From positions 1 to 51,661 of the forward strand of contig CALUJY010000014.1 of NCBI GenBank assembly GCA_944321085.1: 51,661 nt of DNA, written 5' to 3'. The DNA is from an uncultured Barnesiella sp. (lineage in GTDB: Bacteria; Bacteroidota; Bacteroidia; Bacteroidales; Barnesiellaceae_A). Position numbers and translations under genes: made by a program. Of the stretch, positions 36,875 to 45,920 are shown in pieces (position 1 is the first letter of the stretch; the number at the start of each line of letters is the position of its first letter). A model generated the notes under the pieces. It was not told the origin of the DNA and ran no database searches. It was given only the letters and a program-made list of their open reading frames with translations.

Positions 36875-37687
36875 TTATTTTATCACGTAGGTTTCTATCC
36901 ATTGTTGCAGGGTGGCGAGCAGCATGTCGTGGTAGGCAAATGTTTCGTGCGAGCCCCATCCGTGTCCGCCTGTGGGTACGATGTGCAGTTCGGCGGGAAT
37001 GCCTTGTGCCGTCAGCGATTGGTAGTAGCGCATGCTGTTTGCTATGGGCACGGCGTTGTCGTCTTGGCTTACCATGATATAGGCCGGGGGCGTGTCGGTT
37101 TTTACTTGCAGTTCGTTAGAGAAACGCTCTATCAATGCCCTGTCGGGTGTTTCGCCCAGCAGGCTGGTGCGTGACCCGGCATGCGTGATGGTTTCGTCCA
37201 TAGAGATGACGGGGTAGAGCAGTATTTGGAATGCCGGACGAGTGTCGGGGTGGAAGGCTGTGGCAAGTGTCGAGGCTAAGTGCCCGCCTGCCGAAGAGCC
37301 CATCACGCCTATTCGTTGCGGGTCGATGCCCCATGCTGCTGCGTGGCTCGATATGCCTCGCATGGCCTCTTCGATGCTCGCTAAGGGGGCTTCGCAGTTA
37401 CCATAAGGGAGGGTATAGCTCAGTACGAATACGGTGATACCGTTTTGGCAGAAGAAGGGGGCGAAGTTACGTCCTTCGTAATCCATCGTTTTGTATTGGT
37501 ATCCGCCGCCGGGGCATATAATAATGGCAGCTCCGCACGGATTTTCGGGAGTATACATTTCCATGTATGGGCGGTTATCGGTGTATGCTTGGTCTATGGG
37601 TGAGCCTTCTATGGCGAGGTAAGTTGTATTTTGTGATGCGCCTGCAAGTGTTGTGGCGAGCAAGAGTGCTGCGATGGTATGTTTCAT
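36875..37687 (-). CDS. Secreted alpha/beta-hydrolase (esterase of the acetylxylan-esterase-like type)
   Basis: 270 residues. A signal peptide (about 1-18) is followed by [12 protein letters not shown], the oxyanion region, the nucleophile elbow GSSAG (130-134, Ser132), the SQDDNAVP acid region and the final GGHGWG with the catalytic His. This fits the BD-FAE/lipase_3-type esterases that deacetylate plant polysaccharides. It is 43 bp upstream of tdk on the same strand, but a shared function is unlikely. Confidence 0.85.
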   Translation of the reverse strand: MKHTIAALLLATTLAGASQNTTYLAIEGSPIDQAYTDNRPYMEMYTPENPCGAAIIICPGGGYQYKTMDYEGRNFAPFFCQNGITVFVLSYTLPYGNCEAPLASIEEAMRGISSHAAAWGIDPQRIGVMGSSAGGHLASTLATAFHPDTRPAFQILLYPVISMDETITHAGSRTSLLGETPDRALIERFSNELQVKTDTPPAYIMVSQDDNAVPIANSMRYYQSLTAQGIPAELHIVPTGGHGWGSHETFAYHDMLLATLQQWIETYVIK

Positions 37688-37739
37688 AATATATGTTTGG
37701 TTTTATACAATGGTTTCATGTATCTGCCTGTTGTCTTGT

Positions 37740-37985
37740 CGTATAACAAGGAAGGCATCGACTCCTTAGGGCCGATGCCTTTATGAGAAGGGTCACACCG
37801 AAGAATGCGATGAAACTCCGAAAAACAGGATTTGAGTGCTTCCGCCCTTTTGTAATCCACCGTGCTTAGCAACCTCTCTCGAGGTGTGGCCCGCCATTAG
37901 AACGCAAAGCTTTTCTCGGTATTTCATAAAATTTGATGAGTTTCCCAATCTACTTGAGTGCGACCCGAAATCCTCATCTGTTATG
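37740..37985 (-). ncRNA. Structured non-coding RNA, possibly 6S RNA
   Basis: The minus strand carries a strong promoter (see 37992) and then a folded region without coding sign. A closing stem pairs ATGAG plus GGGTCGCAC at the 5' end with GTGTGACCC plus CTCAT at the 3' end. An inner stem pairs ATGAAAtaCCGA with TCGGagTTTCAT, around a central open region and a top hairpin (CCACACCTC gaga GAGGTnnnnGGTGG-like). A terminator stem AAGGCATCG/CGATGCCTT follows. Size (about 180-240 nt) and the long hairpin with a central bubble suggest 6S RNA, but no primary-sequence match could be checked. It is not RNase P, tmRNA or SRP RNA by motif. Confidence 0.55.
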
Positions 37986-37991
37986 GTATTA

Positions 37992-38022
37992 CAAAAGTAA
38001 TGTGTTTGATTGTAAAATGCAA
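37992..38022 (-). promoter_or_regulatory. Promoter of the structured RNA
   Basis: On the minus strand TTG (38020-38022), a 20-nt spacer and TACTTTTG (37992-37999) match the consensus exactly, placing the RNA start near 37985. Confidence 0.8.
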
Positions 38023-38077
38023 GTATTAGAGTGTTAATTTTTACATCGAATGGTTTCTTTTTGCTTTTCCTTCTTCC

Positions 38078-38785
38078 CTAAATTCCTGATGACAGGTATT
38101 CGGGTCGGGTGTTGGCAATGTTTTCCAATTCGTGCCACAGCTTTTCGTCGGGTACGGGTGCAACGACATCGACGATTTGGTGTGATACGGGGTGTTCAAA
38201 AACGATGCGTCGAGCCAGAAGCGATATGCCGCCGTCGGGGTTGGAGCGTTCTGCTCCATATTTTAGGTCGCCTTTTATGGGGCATCCGGCTTTGGCGAGT
38301 TGGCAACGTATTTGGTGGTGGCGGCCGGTTTTCAAGTTTATTTCGAGCAGGTGGTATCGTTCGCCGGCTGCGAGCAGACGATAATCCAGTTCGGCGCGTT
38401 GTGTGCCGGGACGGGCTGTGTCGTATGCGATGCTTTTGTTGGTTTTCTCGTTGCGGGCAAGATAGTGTACCAGTGTCCCGACAGGTTGTGGCGGTCGGTT
38501 TTTCACGATGGCGAAGTATGTTTTCTTTATCTCGCCTTTCTTGAACATTTCGTTGAGCCGCGATAATGCCTTGCTCGTTTTGGCAAAGATTACCAATCCG
38601 CTGACGGGACGGTCTAACCGATGCGTCACGCCTATGAATACGTTGCCGGGCTTGTTGTATTTCTTTTTGAGCCACTCCTTCAACGTTTCGCTCAGCGGTG
38701 TGTCGCCCGTTTTATCGCCCTGCACGATTTCGTGGCAGTTTTTGTTGACGATGATGATATGATTGTCTTCGTATATGACTTCCAT
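38078..38785 (-). CDS. RluA-family pseudouridine synthase
   Basis: 235 residues from Met 38785. The active site HRLDRPVSG (55-63) with Asp58 is present, and later TGRHHQIRCQLAKAGCPIKGD, both signatures of RluA-type synthases. It modifies a uridine in rRNA or tRNA; the target cannot be told. There is no S4 domain. The longer frame upstream (80 residues) is rich in Arg and unlike the family. It is 104 bp downstream of fabG with a terminator between. Confidence 0.92.
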   Translation of the reverse strand: MEVIYEDNHIIIVNKNCHEIVQGDKTGDTPLSETLKEWLKKKYNKPGNVFIGVTHRLDRPVSGLVIFAKTSKALSRLNEMFKKGEIKKTYFAIVKNRPPQPVGTLVHYLARNEKTNKSIAYDTARPGTQRAELDYRLLAAGERYHLLEINLKTGRHHQIRCQLAKAGCPIKGDLKYGAERSNPDGGISLLARRIVFEHPVSHQIVDVVAPVPDEKLWHELENIANTRPEYLSSGI

Positions 38786-38837
38786 ATTCTGCAAAGGTAG
38801 CTGTTTTTTGTGATTGACCGGCGGCGTAGGTGTAAAA

Positions 38838-38869
38838 AAGGCGCGTGCCTTTTTGCGGCAACGCGCCTT
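38838..38869 (-). terminator. Terminator downstream of fabG
   Basis: AAGGCGCGT (38838-38846) and ACGCGCCTT (38861-38869) pair with a 14-nt loop; AAAAA on the left gives a U-run for the minus-strand transcript. Confidence 0.75.
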
Positions 38870-38889
38870 GGATGGTTGTAAGTTGTCTT

Positions 38890-39636
38890 TTACATATTCA
38901 TACCGCCGCAGCAATGTATGACTTGTCCGGTGACATACGACGAGAGGTCTGATGCAAGGAATGTGGCAACGTTGGCAACGTCTTCGGGCGTGCCGCCGCG
39001 GCGCAAGGGGATTTGTTTTGCCCATTCGGCTTTCACTTCGTCGCTCAGTTTGGCGGTCATGTCGGTGATGATGAAGCCCGGGGCGATGGCATTGGCGCGA
39101 ATGCCTCGCGAACCTAACTCTTTGGCGATAGATTTGGCAAGGCCTATCATACCGGCTTTCGATGCCGAGTAGTTGGCTTGTCCGGCATTACCCGATACGC
39201 CTACAACGGAGGCCATGTTGATGATGCTGCCGCCTTTTTGACGCATCATGATGGGTGTGACGGCATGGATAAAGTTGAATGCCGATTTGAGGTTTACCGT
39301 TATCACAGCATCCCATTGTTTCTCGTCCATGCGCATCATCAGACCGTCGCGGGTGATACCGGCATTGTTTACGAGGATGTCTATACGGCCGAAGTCTTTC
39401 AAGATTTCGGCTACTACGGCATGAGTCTCTTCGAAGTTGGCGGCATTCGATGCGTAGCCTTTGGCTTTTACTCCGTATGCGGCAATTTCGGCTTCTGTGG
39501 CTTTGGCATTCTCGTCGATAACGAGGTCGGTAAATGCGATGTTGGCACCTTCCGAAGCGTACTTCAAAGCGATGGCTTTACCAATACCGCGGGCTGCTCC
39601 TGTGATGACAGCTGTTTTTCCTTCTAACAATTTCAT
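38890..39636 (-). CDS. fabG: 3-oxoacyl-ACP reductase
   Basis: 248 residues, a short-chain dehydrogenase. TGAARGIG (12-19), NNAG (90-93), and catalytic Ser143, Tyr156 and Lys160 (YSASK) are present. The RGIRANAIAPGFIITDM segment fits FabG, which reduces 3-oxoacyl-ACP in fatty-acid elongation. Met 39636 was chosen. It lies 72 bp downstream of a TetR-type gene on the same strand. Confidence 0.93.
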   Translation of the reverse strand: MKLLEGKTAVITGAARGIGKAIALKYASEGANIAFTDLVIDENAKATEAEIAAYGVKAKGYASNAANFEETHAVVAEILKDFGRIDILVNNAGITRDGLMMRMDEKQWDAVITVNLKSAFNFIHAVTPIMMRQKGGSIINMASVVGVSGNAGQANYSASKAGMIGLAKSIAKELGSRGIRANAIAPGFIITDMTAKLSDEVKAEWAKQIPLRRGGTPEDVANVATFLASDLSSYVTGQVIHCCGGMNM

Positions 39637-39708
39637 AATTCTATCTGTTTTTAATAAACCCTCTCTCCGTGTTGCGGGAGAACAGGGCATGTTTGGTATA
39701 TCTGTTTT

Positions 39709-40290
39709 CTATTTCATGATGCCGTATAGCAGGAAATCGGCGATGAGGTTGCGCATTCGCATCCGCTCGACCCCAACTTTGGCAAAGTGGTTTAGTATAT
39801 ATGGAACGTCGAGGCCTTTGAGGGCGCTGTGCAGGATAAAGGCGGCTACCATTGTGTCGTGTACGATAAAAACTCCTTTCGAAACGCCTTCGTCCAAGAT
39901 GCGTTTCAGTAAGTCCAGTTCGTGTATCGACATTTTTTTGCGGGCGCGTTCTACTTCCCAAATGTCGTGGAAAAACTCAGCTCGCAGAGAACCGTTACGT
40001 TCTACCACTTCGCGAATACATTCGAGGCGAGCCTCTATATAGCTCTCGAATTTCTCGCTGGGTGGCATTTCTTTGTTGACGACGGCCGAGAGTCGGTCGT
40101 ACATCCGGTTGGCTTCTGTCGCTACTACCGCTTGATATATCTCCTGCTTGTTGTTGAAGTAGGTATATATCGTGCGGCGGCCTTTCCCCGAGGCTACTGC
40201 AATGTCGTTGACAGTGGTATTGGTAACCCCCTTTTTGGCAAATAGACGTTGCGCTTCTTCTACGATATGTCGGTATGTGGCATCAGACAT
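39709..40290 (-). CDS. TetR-family regulator
   Basis: 193 residues. The N-terminal helix-turn-helix is AQRLFAKKGVTNTTVNDIAVASGKGRRTIYTYFNNKQEIYQAVV (about 12-56). The ligand domain is unassigned. Because fabG follows in the same direction, control of fatty-acid synthesis is plausible. Met 40290 was chosen; upstream residues are hydrophobic and cysteine-rich. The promoter is at 40340-40369. Confidence 0.9.
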   Translation of the reverse strand: MSDATYRHIVEEAQRLFAKKGVTNTTVNDIAVASGKGRRTIYTYFNNKQEIYQAVVATEANRMYDRLSAVVNKEMPPSEKFESYIEARLECIREVVERNGSLRAEFFHDIWEVERARKKMSIHELDLLKRILDEGVSKGVFIVHDTMVAAFILHSALKGLDVPYILNHFAKVGVERMRMRNLIADFLLYGIMK

Positions 40291-40339
40291 TTTTATTCTC
40301 GCATGATGTAACTGCTTGCACAGTAAAACTGTTGTTGCG

Positions 40340-40369
40340 CAAAAGTAATACATTTATCACAATTTTCAA
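40340..40369 (-). promoter_or_regulatory. Promoter of the TetR-type gene
   Basis: On the minus strand TTG (40367-40369), a 19-nt spacer and TACTTTTG (40340-40347). Confidence 0.75.
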
Positions 40370-40506
40370 GGTCTGCCTGTTCTTTTATTCTGAATTTTGC
40401 TGTTATAGGGATACTGAATGTATCTTTGTAAAACTATTAATATTCTGATAATGTGCGTATTATATAATTGTTTATATTTTTTAATACAAAAACAGAGGCT
40501 GTATTG

Positions 40507-40537
40507 TTGCATTCTTGGAAGATGTATATTACCTTTG
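40507..40537 (+). promoter_or_regulatory. tRNA-fMet promoter
   Basis: TTG (40507-40509), a 20-nt spacer and TACCTTTG (40530-40537), 13 nt upstream of the tRNA. Confidence 0.8.
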
Positions 40538-40550
40538 CAGCCGTAAACAT

Positions 40551-40622
<72 letters not shown>

Positions 40623-40624
40623 CT

Positions 40625-40664
40625 AAGAAGGAGGGCAGCTCAAACAAGAGCGGCCCTCCTTCTT
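40625..40664 (+). terminator. Terminator after tRNA-fMet
   Basis: Perfect 12-bp arms AAGAAGGAGGGC/GCCCTCCTTCTT (40625-40636, 40653-40664) followed by TATATAAA. The remaining 40665-41128 gap has no gene or clear structure that I can support. Confidence 0.9.
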
Positions 40665-41128
40665 TATATAAAATACTTCTAAGAGACTTGCTATCTGTTT
40701 TAGTATGCTGCGGGAAAAACGGTGCTGTTGTCGTGGATGGTGAGCGAGTCGTCTGATGCATCGTTGTTATTTGAGAGTAGGAGAGGGGTTGGCGTATCTA
40801 TGTCTGTCTCGATAGAGTGGACAAGAAGGTTGCTGAGTAGTGAGGCTGTGGCTCTCATATAGCTTTCTCTATTGGAAGGTCTGACTGTGGATATTAGTGT
40901 CGGTCGGTGTAAAATGAAGTATCTGCTCTGAAATGTGTTGATTCTTTGTCTGTTATAGAGCCCGATGCCCGAATATATCGAAGTAGGAGAACAAAATAAA
41001 AGGTGAATTGTTATATCTAATTAGAATGAAAAACACATTATTTCCTATCGGGTCGATAAGATGATTTATGGTATTGATTGCTTGTTATTAATGATATAGT
41101 AAGTTGATTGTAAACTAATTATAAATAT

Positions 41129-42320
41129 ATGGCAACAGTAAAGGTCAAATTTCGAGCTTCTTCTATACCGGATAGAGAAGGGGCTTTGTATTATCAGGTA
41201 ATTCAAAATCGAATAGCAAGACAGATTCATGCGGGATACAAGGTATATCCAGTGGAGTGGAATGCAGAATGTTCTGAAATTATGCTATCTGCGGATATGG
41301 ATGAAAGTAGAAGAGATTATTTGATTTCGCTGAAAGATGCTTTGGGCGAAGACCTTATGCGATTAAAAAAAATCATTAATCATCTTGAAAGTTCATGTAA
41401 AGACTATTCGGCGGAGAAAGTGGTGGAATTGTTTTGTGCACCCATAGATGATAGAGGATTTATGGCCTTTACAAAGAAACTTATTCTTCAATTGAAACAA
41501 ATCGGGAAAAGACGTACAGCCGAGACCTATACTACCACTCTTAATAGTTTTATGCGTTTTAGGGATGGAAGGGATATCCCGGTAGAGGAGGTTGAGTCGA
41601 ATTTAATGGTTGAATATGAGTCTTACTTGAAAGCTGCGGGTATTTGTCCGAATGCAACATCGTTTTATATGCGGAATCTTCGGGCAATATATAACAGAGC
41701 CGTTGATATGGGGCTTACGATGCAGCGATAATACGGGTATTGATAAAACTGTCAAACGAGCGGTTTCGTTGAAAATAATTCGTCAAATAAGAAACCTCGA
41801 TTTAACATTAAACCCATCCTTAGATTATGCCCGGGATATGTTTTTATTTTCATTCTATACACGTGGCATGTCGTTTGTAGATATGGCATTTCTGAAAAAG
41901 AGAGATATCCAAAACGGAATCTTGTCGTATCGTCGTCAGAAAACCCATCAACAACTCTTTATTAAGTGGGAAAAACCTATGCAGGATATTGTAGAGAAAT
42001 ATGATACTCGAAATACTCCTTATCTGCTGCCCATTATTCGCAATATGCAGGTAGATGAACGGAGGCAATATAAAACAGCTGCACATCGAGTAAATAGTAA
42101 GTTGAAAAAATTGGGTGAGCAAATGGGGTTGACAATTCCGCTAACGAGTTATGTCGCTCGTCATGCGTGGGCAAGTATAGCCCGAAGTAAAAATATCTCT
42201 ATATCTGTTATCAGTGAGGCTATGGGGCATGACTCTGAAAATACGACGCGCATTTATCTCGCATCTTTGGACACCTCTGTGGTAGATAAGGCTAACAGCC
42301 TTATACTTAAATCTTTGTAA
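41129..42320 (+). pseudogene. Frameshifted tyrosine recombinase (Bacteroides phase-variation/integrase type)
   Basis: The first part (41129-41731, 200 residues) has the SAM-like core-binding domain and ends ...NRAVDMGLTMQR at a TAA. The second part resumes in another frame at TGIDKTVKRAV (about 41735-42320) and has the catalytic domain: Arg in FYTRGMSF, Lys in RRQKTHQ, ARHAWAS, and MGHDSENTTRIY with the Tyr nucleophile. About six residues expected between MQR and TGIDKT in relatives are missing, so a small frame-shifting deletion at 41722-41735 is inferred. All catalytic residues are intact but the C-terminal part has no start codon. Confidence 0.85.
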
Positions 42321-42353
42321 AAGGATATTATAGGAATAAGTATATTCCTGCGT

Positions 42354-42391
42354 ACGGATAGATAGACTGGAATGCCAGTCTATCTATCCGT
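42354..42391 (+). terminator. Strong terminator between recombinase and invertible segment
   Basis: Perfect 17-bp arms (42354-42370, 42375-42391), a 4-nt loop and the T-rich tail TATATTTTTT. It separates recombinase transcription from the promoter segment. Confidence 0.9.
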
Positions 42392-42699
42392 ATATTTTTT
42401 ATATGTCAGAAGTTTTGTGTAAAAGTGTTTGTGATGTTTATGGGAAAAATAGCCTTTTGAATTAGTAAAATTATTTTCGTTTTGGTGTCATTGTTGAATG
42501 TATACATTCGTATGCTGTGGATGTGTCTTTTTGTACGAAATATTTCTCTTTACTTATTGGATACTGGTATTTTGAATGTATAGAGAAAAAGGTTCGATTT
42601 CCCAAGTCTTTTTTTGTAATTAAATTGCTTATTATTAGATGGTAAAGAATAGATAAATATAGCGAAAAGTGCGAATGCTTTTGTTGAGCAAAAATAGGA

Positions 42700-42720
42700 T
42701 TCTCTCCATAGGAGAAATAA
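42700..42720 (+). repeat. Left 21-bp inverted repeat of a putative invertible promoter segment
   Basis: This 21-mer is the exact reverse complement of 42879-42899. Its core TCTCCATAGGAGA is itself a 5-3-5 palindrome, as expected for a recombinase core site. Confidence 0.85.
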
Positions 42721-42727
42721 AGTTGTG

Positions 42728-42735
42728 CAAATATA
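42728..42735 (-). promoter_or_regulatory. Promoter -7 element inside the invertible segment, pointing left
   Basis: On the minus strand TATATTTG matches TAnnTTTG and would start transcription near the left inverted repeat, away from upxY. A clean TTG at 19-20 nt is lacking (nearest match TTTATGC at 42757-42763). On inversion it would lie at 42864-42871 on the plus strand, giving a leader of about 247 nt before upxY. A weaker TATATTG on the plus strand is at 42865-42871. Confidence 0.6.
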
Positions 42736-42878
42736 CGTAGATTATTGCACCGCATAGCATAAACGGAGCTCTTTTTTATGTATTATTTAATCTAAGTTCT
42801 ACTATTATTGAGTATTATTCGACGAAACCAACTTAATTATCACTATATATCAACAAATTACATTTATATTGTTATCTG

Positions 42879-42899
42879 TTATTTCTCCTATGGAGAGAA
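42879..42899 (-). repeat. Right 21-bp inverted repeat
   Basis: Exact reverse complement of 42700-42720; the flanking bases on both sides differ, so the match is 21 bp and no longer. Confidence 0.85.
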
Positions 42900-43125
42900 A
42901 TAGCAGGTGGACGTCAATTAAAGTTGTTAGTGCTATATACATAAAGATTGATGAAACGTTTCCTGCAATGTAAATGAGTGAATGGAAAAAGGGGAATTTC
43001 CCCGAACTTTTAGTAAAAGAGGCCGTAACTGCTTGGAATACAATGAATATTGTTTCTTTGCAGGACTAGAAAGTTTACTCTAACATCAAATAAATAAGCA
43101 AAATAAATTTTTAGGAAGTGTCGGT

Positions 43126-43686
43126 ATGTCCGATTCTGATAAATATCCGCAGATAGATGACGAACAGAAATATTGGTTCGTTATGCGAGACCTCAAACGT
43201 CCTAATGCCAAACTTCCGGCATATAAGCAATTGGCTGATGAACATTATGAGGTGTTTACGCCCATGAGGTGGATTTTGAGAATAAAGGATGGCAGAAGGA
43301 TACGAGAAAGAGTTCCGTTTATGCAAGACCTTCTTTTTGTACACGGGAAGAAAAGCGAAATAGATAAGGTTGTCGAAAGAACACCGACTCTCCAATTCAG
43401 ATATCAAAGAGGTGGCATCTGTAGAAATATGATTGTTAGAGATGCTGATATGGAGAAGTTTATATATGCTGTAAGTGTTTCTGAAAACCCCAAATATTAT
43501 CTTCCTGAGGAAATCACGGTGGACATGCGAGGCCGTATGATACAGATAATAGGCGGGAAATTAGATGGTTATAAAGGAGTATTACTGACTACACGAGGTT
43601 CGAAGAACAAACGCTTGTTAGTGGAACTGCCGGAGTTTTTTTCGGTGGGTGTAGAAGTAAATTCCGAGTATATCGAGCTATTGTGA
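43126..43686 (+). CDS. upxY: UpxY-type NusG-like transcription antiterminator
   Basis: 186 residues. The N-terminal NusG-type domain starts YWFVMRDLKRPNAKLPAYKQLADEHYEVFTPM, and the C-terminal KOW motif reads MIQIIGGKLDGYKGVLL. UpxY proteins prevent early termination of their own capsule operon and act on the operon's leader. A TTTTAGGAAG Shine-Dalgarno-like stretch precedes the ATG. It is the first gene after the invertible segment. The companion gene upxZ, usual in B. fragilis and B. thetaiotaomicron loci, does not follow; the 43687-44000 gap contains only AT-rich non-coding DNA with a small AACACGTGTT palindrome at 43857. Confidence 0.88.
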   Translation: MSDSDKYPQIDDEQKYWFVMRDLKRPNAKLPAYKQLADEHYEVFTPMRWILRIKDGRRIRERVPFMQDLLFVHGKKSEIDKVVERTPTLQFRYQRGGICRNMIVRDADMEKFIYAVSVSENPKYYLPEEITVDMRGRMIQIIGGKLDGYKGVLLTTRGSKNKRLLVELPEFFSVGVEVNSEYIELL

Positions 43687-44000
43687 TGCTCGATACTCAG
43701 TCCTTTATAAATTTTCAAGTGGCTTTATTATAATTGCTAACGGTTATATTTAAACCATACATTTGATCACACTTTCTCAATACGTTTGACAGAAGATTTT
43801 ATTATTAAAAGTTCTGTTCTATTCCCTCGTTTCGTCTCGGGAGTGGAGCAATAGATAACACGTGTTGTATAAATATGTTGGCATTGGCAATACTGTTCTT
43901 CCCTTTATTTTCTGTCGTTTGGGAGATTTAATCTGATGAATAAATAGAAAGTATCATCTCCTGTATTCTTTTTTGCACGCATAATAAATTTATTTTAATC

Positions 44001-45119
44001 ATGGATTTTTGGATTATAAATGTTTGTATGGCATTTCTTCTCTGTGTCTTTCTTGCAGGAATAGTAATACCGCAAATTCTGTTGATAGCATTTCAACGAA
44101 AATTATTTGACGTCCCCAACGAGCGCAAAATACATCATGACGTAGTGCCTCGTTTAGGTGGTATAGCTTTCAAACCGGTGATATTCTTTTCAGTATTTTT
44201 ACTATTGGGAATCGATTTGATGTTGGGGCATCTCGATGTCTTGACGGAAATGCACCAAGAGGCTCAATCTCTATTTTTCGGATTCTGTACAATCATGTTG
44301 CTCTATTTGGTCGGTATTGCCGATGACCTTATCGGAGTAAAATATCGTGCCAAATTTGTCGTACAGGTATTATGTGGTATCATGATGATTGCGGGCGGTG
44401 TTTGCCTCAACGATTTGCATGGTGTTTTTGGAGTGTATCAACTCCAAACATGGATAGGGTATGCTTTTACTATTTTAGCGACTGTTTTTATTATTAATGC
44501 TATTAATCTTATCGACGGAATTGATGGTTTGGCATCCGGCTTATGCAGTATCGCTTGTCTGTTTTACGGGGTTATCTTTTTTTACCTCGAACAGTATATC
44601 TATTCTATGCTTTCGTTCGCTACCTTAGGAGTCCTTGTACCGTTTTTCTATTATAATGTATTCGGTAAAGCAGAACAACATAAGAAGATATTTATGGGGG
44701 ATACAGGTAGTCTTACTGTCGGTATGATGATTTGCTTCCTGAGTATCAAGTTGATTCAATGTGTCCCAGATGAAGGGTCGAATTTACCGAATCCTATAAT
44801 TTTGGCTTTCTCTCCATTGGTGATTCCTTGTTTCGACGTGATAAGAGTGTATATGCACCGTGTAAGAACCGGGAAAAATCCGTTTCTTCCCGACAAAAAC
44901 CATATTCATCACAAACTGATAGCATTAGGTATTCCTCAGCGCGTAGTCATGATGATGATTGTTGCAGTCTCGCTCCTTTTCACGCTTGGTAATATTGTAT
45001 TATCAAGATATATCGATATCAATCTTTTATTGATCATAGATATATTAGTGTGGACTGTCACAAATATTTGGCTCACTAGCCGTATAAAAAAATATAACAA
45101 AATAAACAAGATAGTATGA
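44001..45119 (+). CDS. WecA/MraY-type undecaprenyl-phosphate sugar-1-phosphate transferase
   Basis: 372 residues with about ten membrane segments. It starts lipid-linked polysaccharide by moving a sugar phosphate (probably GlcNAc-1-P or similar) to undecaprenyl phosphate. The motifs PRLGGIAF, GIADDLIGVKYRAKFVVQ, NAINLIDGIDGLASG, FMGDTGSL and NHIHHKLI (HxHH) are those of the WecA group. It overlaps the export gene by 4 nt (ATGA), so they are coupled. Confidence 0.92.
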   Translation: MDFWIINVCMAFLLCVFLAGIVIPQILLIAFQRKLFDVPNERKIHHDVVPRLGGIAFKPVIFFSVFLLLGIDLMLGHLDVLTEMHQEAQSLFFGFCTIMLLYLVGIADDLIGVKYRAKFVVQVLCGIMMIAGGVCLNDLHGVFGVYQLQTWIGYAFTILATVFIINAINLIDGIDGLASGLCSIACLFYGVIFFYLEQYIYSMLSFATLGVLVPFFYYNVFGKAEQHKKIFMGDTGSLTVGMMICFLSIKLIQCVPDEGSNLPNPIILAFSPLVIPCFDVIRVYMHRVRTGKNPFLPDKNHIHHKLIALGIPQRVVMMMIVAVSLLFTLGNIVLSRYIDINLLLIIDILVWTVTNIWLTSRIKKYNKINKIV

Positions 45120-45907
45120 AAATAAAAAATATCCTGTTTTCAATAGGAATAGTGATGATGTTAGGCTCCTGTGCTACACCTAATGTCGCATATTTCGAAG
45201 GAGTGACTCCCGGAGATTTAGAAGAGGTAGCCCATCCGATAGATATCCGGATTCATCCCAATGACAAAATATCTATTCTTGTAAATAGTAAAGACCCGCT
45301 ATTGGCTGATTTGTTTAATCTTCCTATTATTTCTCGCCAAGTCGGTAATACTAATATGACTTCTAATAGTCAAGGAGTGTCGGGTTATACAGTTAATAAA
45401 GACGGATATATCGATTTTCCTGTTTTGGGCGCTGTTTATGTAGCGGGAATGACTCGTGAAGAGATTGCGAATTATATCAAAAATGAATTGATTCAAAGAA
45501 ATTTGGTTAAAGACCCTGTGGTTACAGTCGAATTTATGAATTTAACGGTATCTGTTTTGGGTGAAGTCGCTTCTCCGGGGCGTTACAATATAGATAAGGA
45601 TAGATTTACCCTTTTGGAAGCCCTCAGTATGGCCGGTGACTTAACCATCTTTGCTAAGAGGGATAATGTATTGGTACAACGTGACGAAAATGGAAAGAAG
45701 GTATTGTATAGAGTTAATTTGAATTCCGGACAAGACCTGTATGCTTCTCCCGTATATTATTTGCAACAAAATGATGTCGTATATGTTGAACCTACTTCCA
45801 TGAGGGCGCGACAGGCTACCGTTAATGGCAATAATGTCCGTTCTGCTACATTCTGGATGTCGCTTGTATCATTGTTGACAACTATTACCGTGTTATTTAT
45901 AAAGTAA
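45116..45907 (+). CDS. Wza-like polysaccharide export lipoprotein
   Basis: 263 residues. Lipobox MLGSC puts the lipidated Cys at 19. A Poly_export domain (DIRIHPNDKISILVNSKDP, then YTVNKDGYIDFPVLGAVYVAGMTREEIANYI) is followed by an SLBB-like domain and a C-terminal hydrophobic helix (MSLVSLLTTITVLFIK). It should form the outer-membrane channel for chain export, working with the kinase encoded next. Confidence 0.93.
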   Translation: MKIKNILFSIGIVMMLGSCATPNVAYFEGVTPGDLEEVAHPIDIRIHPNDKISILVNSKDPLLADLFNLPIISRQVGNTNMTSNSQGVSGYTVNKDGYIDFPVLGAVYVAGMTREEIANYIKNELIQRNLVKDPVVTVEFMNLTVSVLGEVASPGRYNIDKDRFTLLEALSMAGDLTIFAKRDNVLVQRDENGKKVLYRVNLNSGQDLYASPVYYLQQNDVVYVEPTSMRARQATVNGNNVRSATFWMSLVSLLTTITVLFIK

Positions 45908-45920
45908 AAATATAATCGAT

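Larger units (their letters stand above)
42700..42899. other. Putative 200-bp invertible promoter segment upstream of the capsule locus
   Basis: Perfect 21-bp inverted repeats bound 158 bp of AT-rich, non-coding DNA with one good Bacteroidetes -7 element. Size and layout match the invertible promoters described for Bacteroides fragilis capsular polysaccharide loci, but the repeat sequence differs. It lies between a tyrosine recombinase and an UpxY-type gene. The orientation shown is inferred to be OFF. The gap 42900-43125 holds the leader; TTTCTTTG at about 43052 is a one-mismatch -7 alternative with a poorly spaced TTG. Confidence 0.75.

Noticed and set aside
37684..37872. 62-residue minus-strand frame
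   Set aside because: It lies inside the structured RNA and its promoter-terminator unit; no family likeness and poor start context.
41722..41735. Programmed frameshift in the recombinase
   Set aside because: No slippery heptamer or stimulatory structure is seen, and residues expected between the two parts are missing, so a deletion is more likely.
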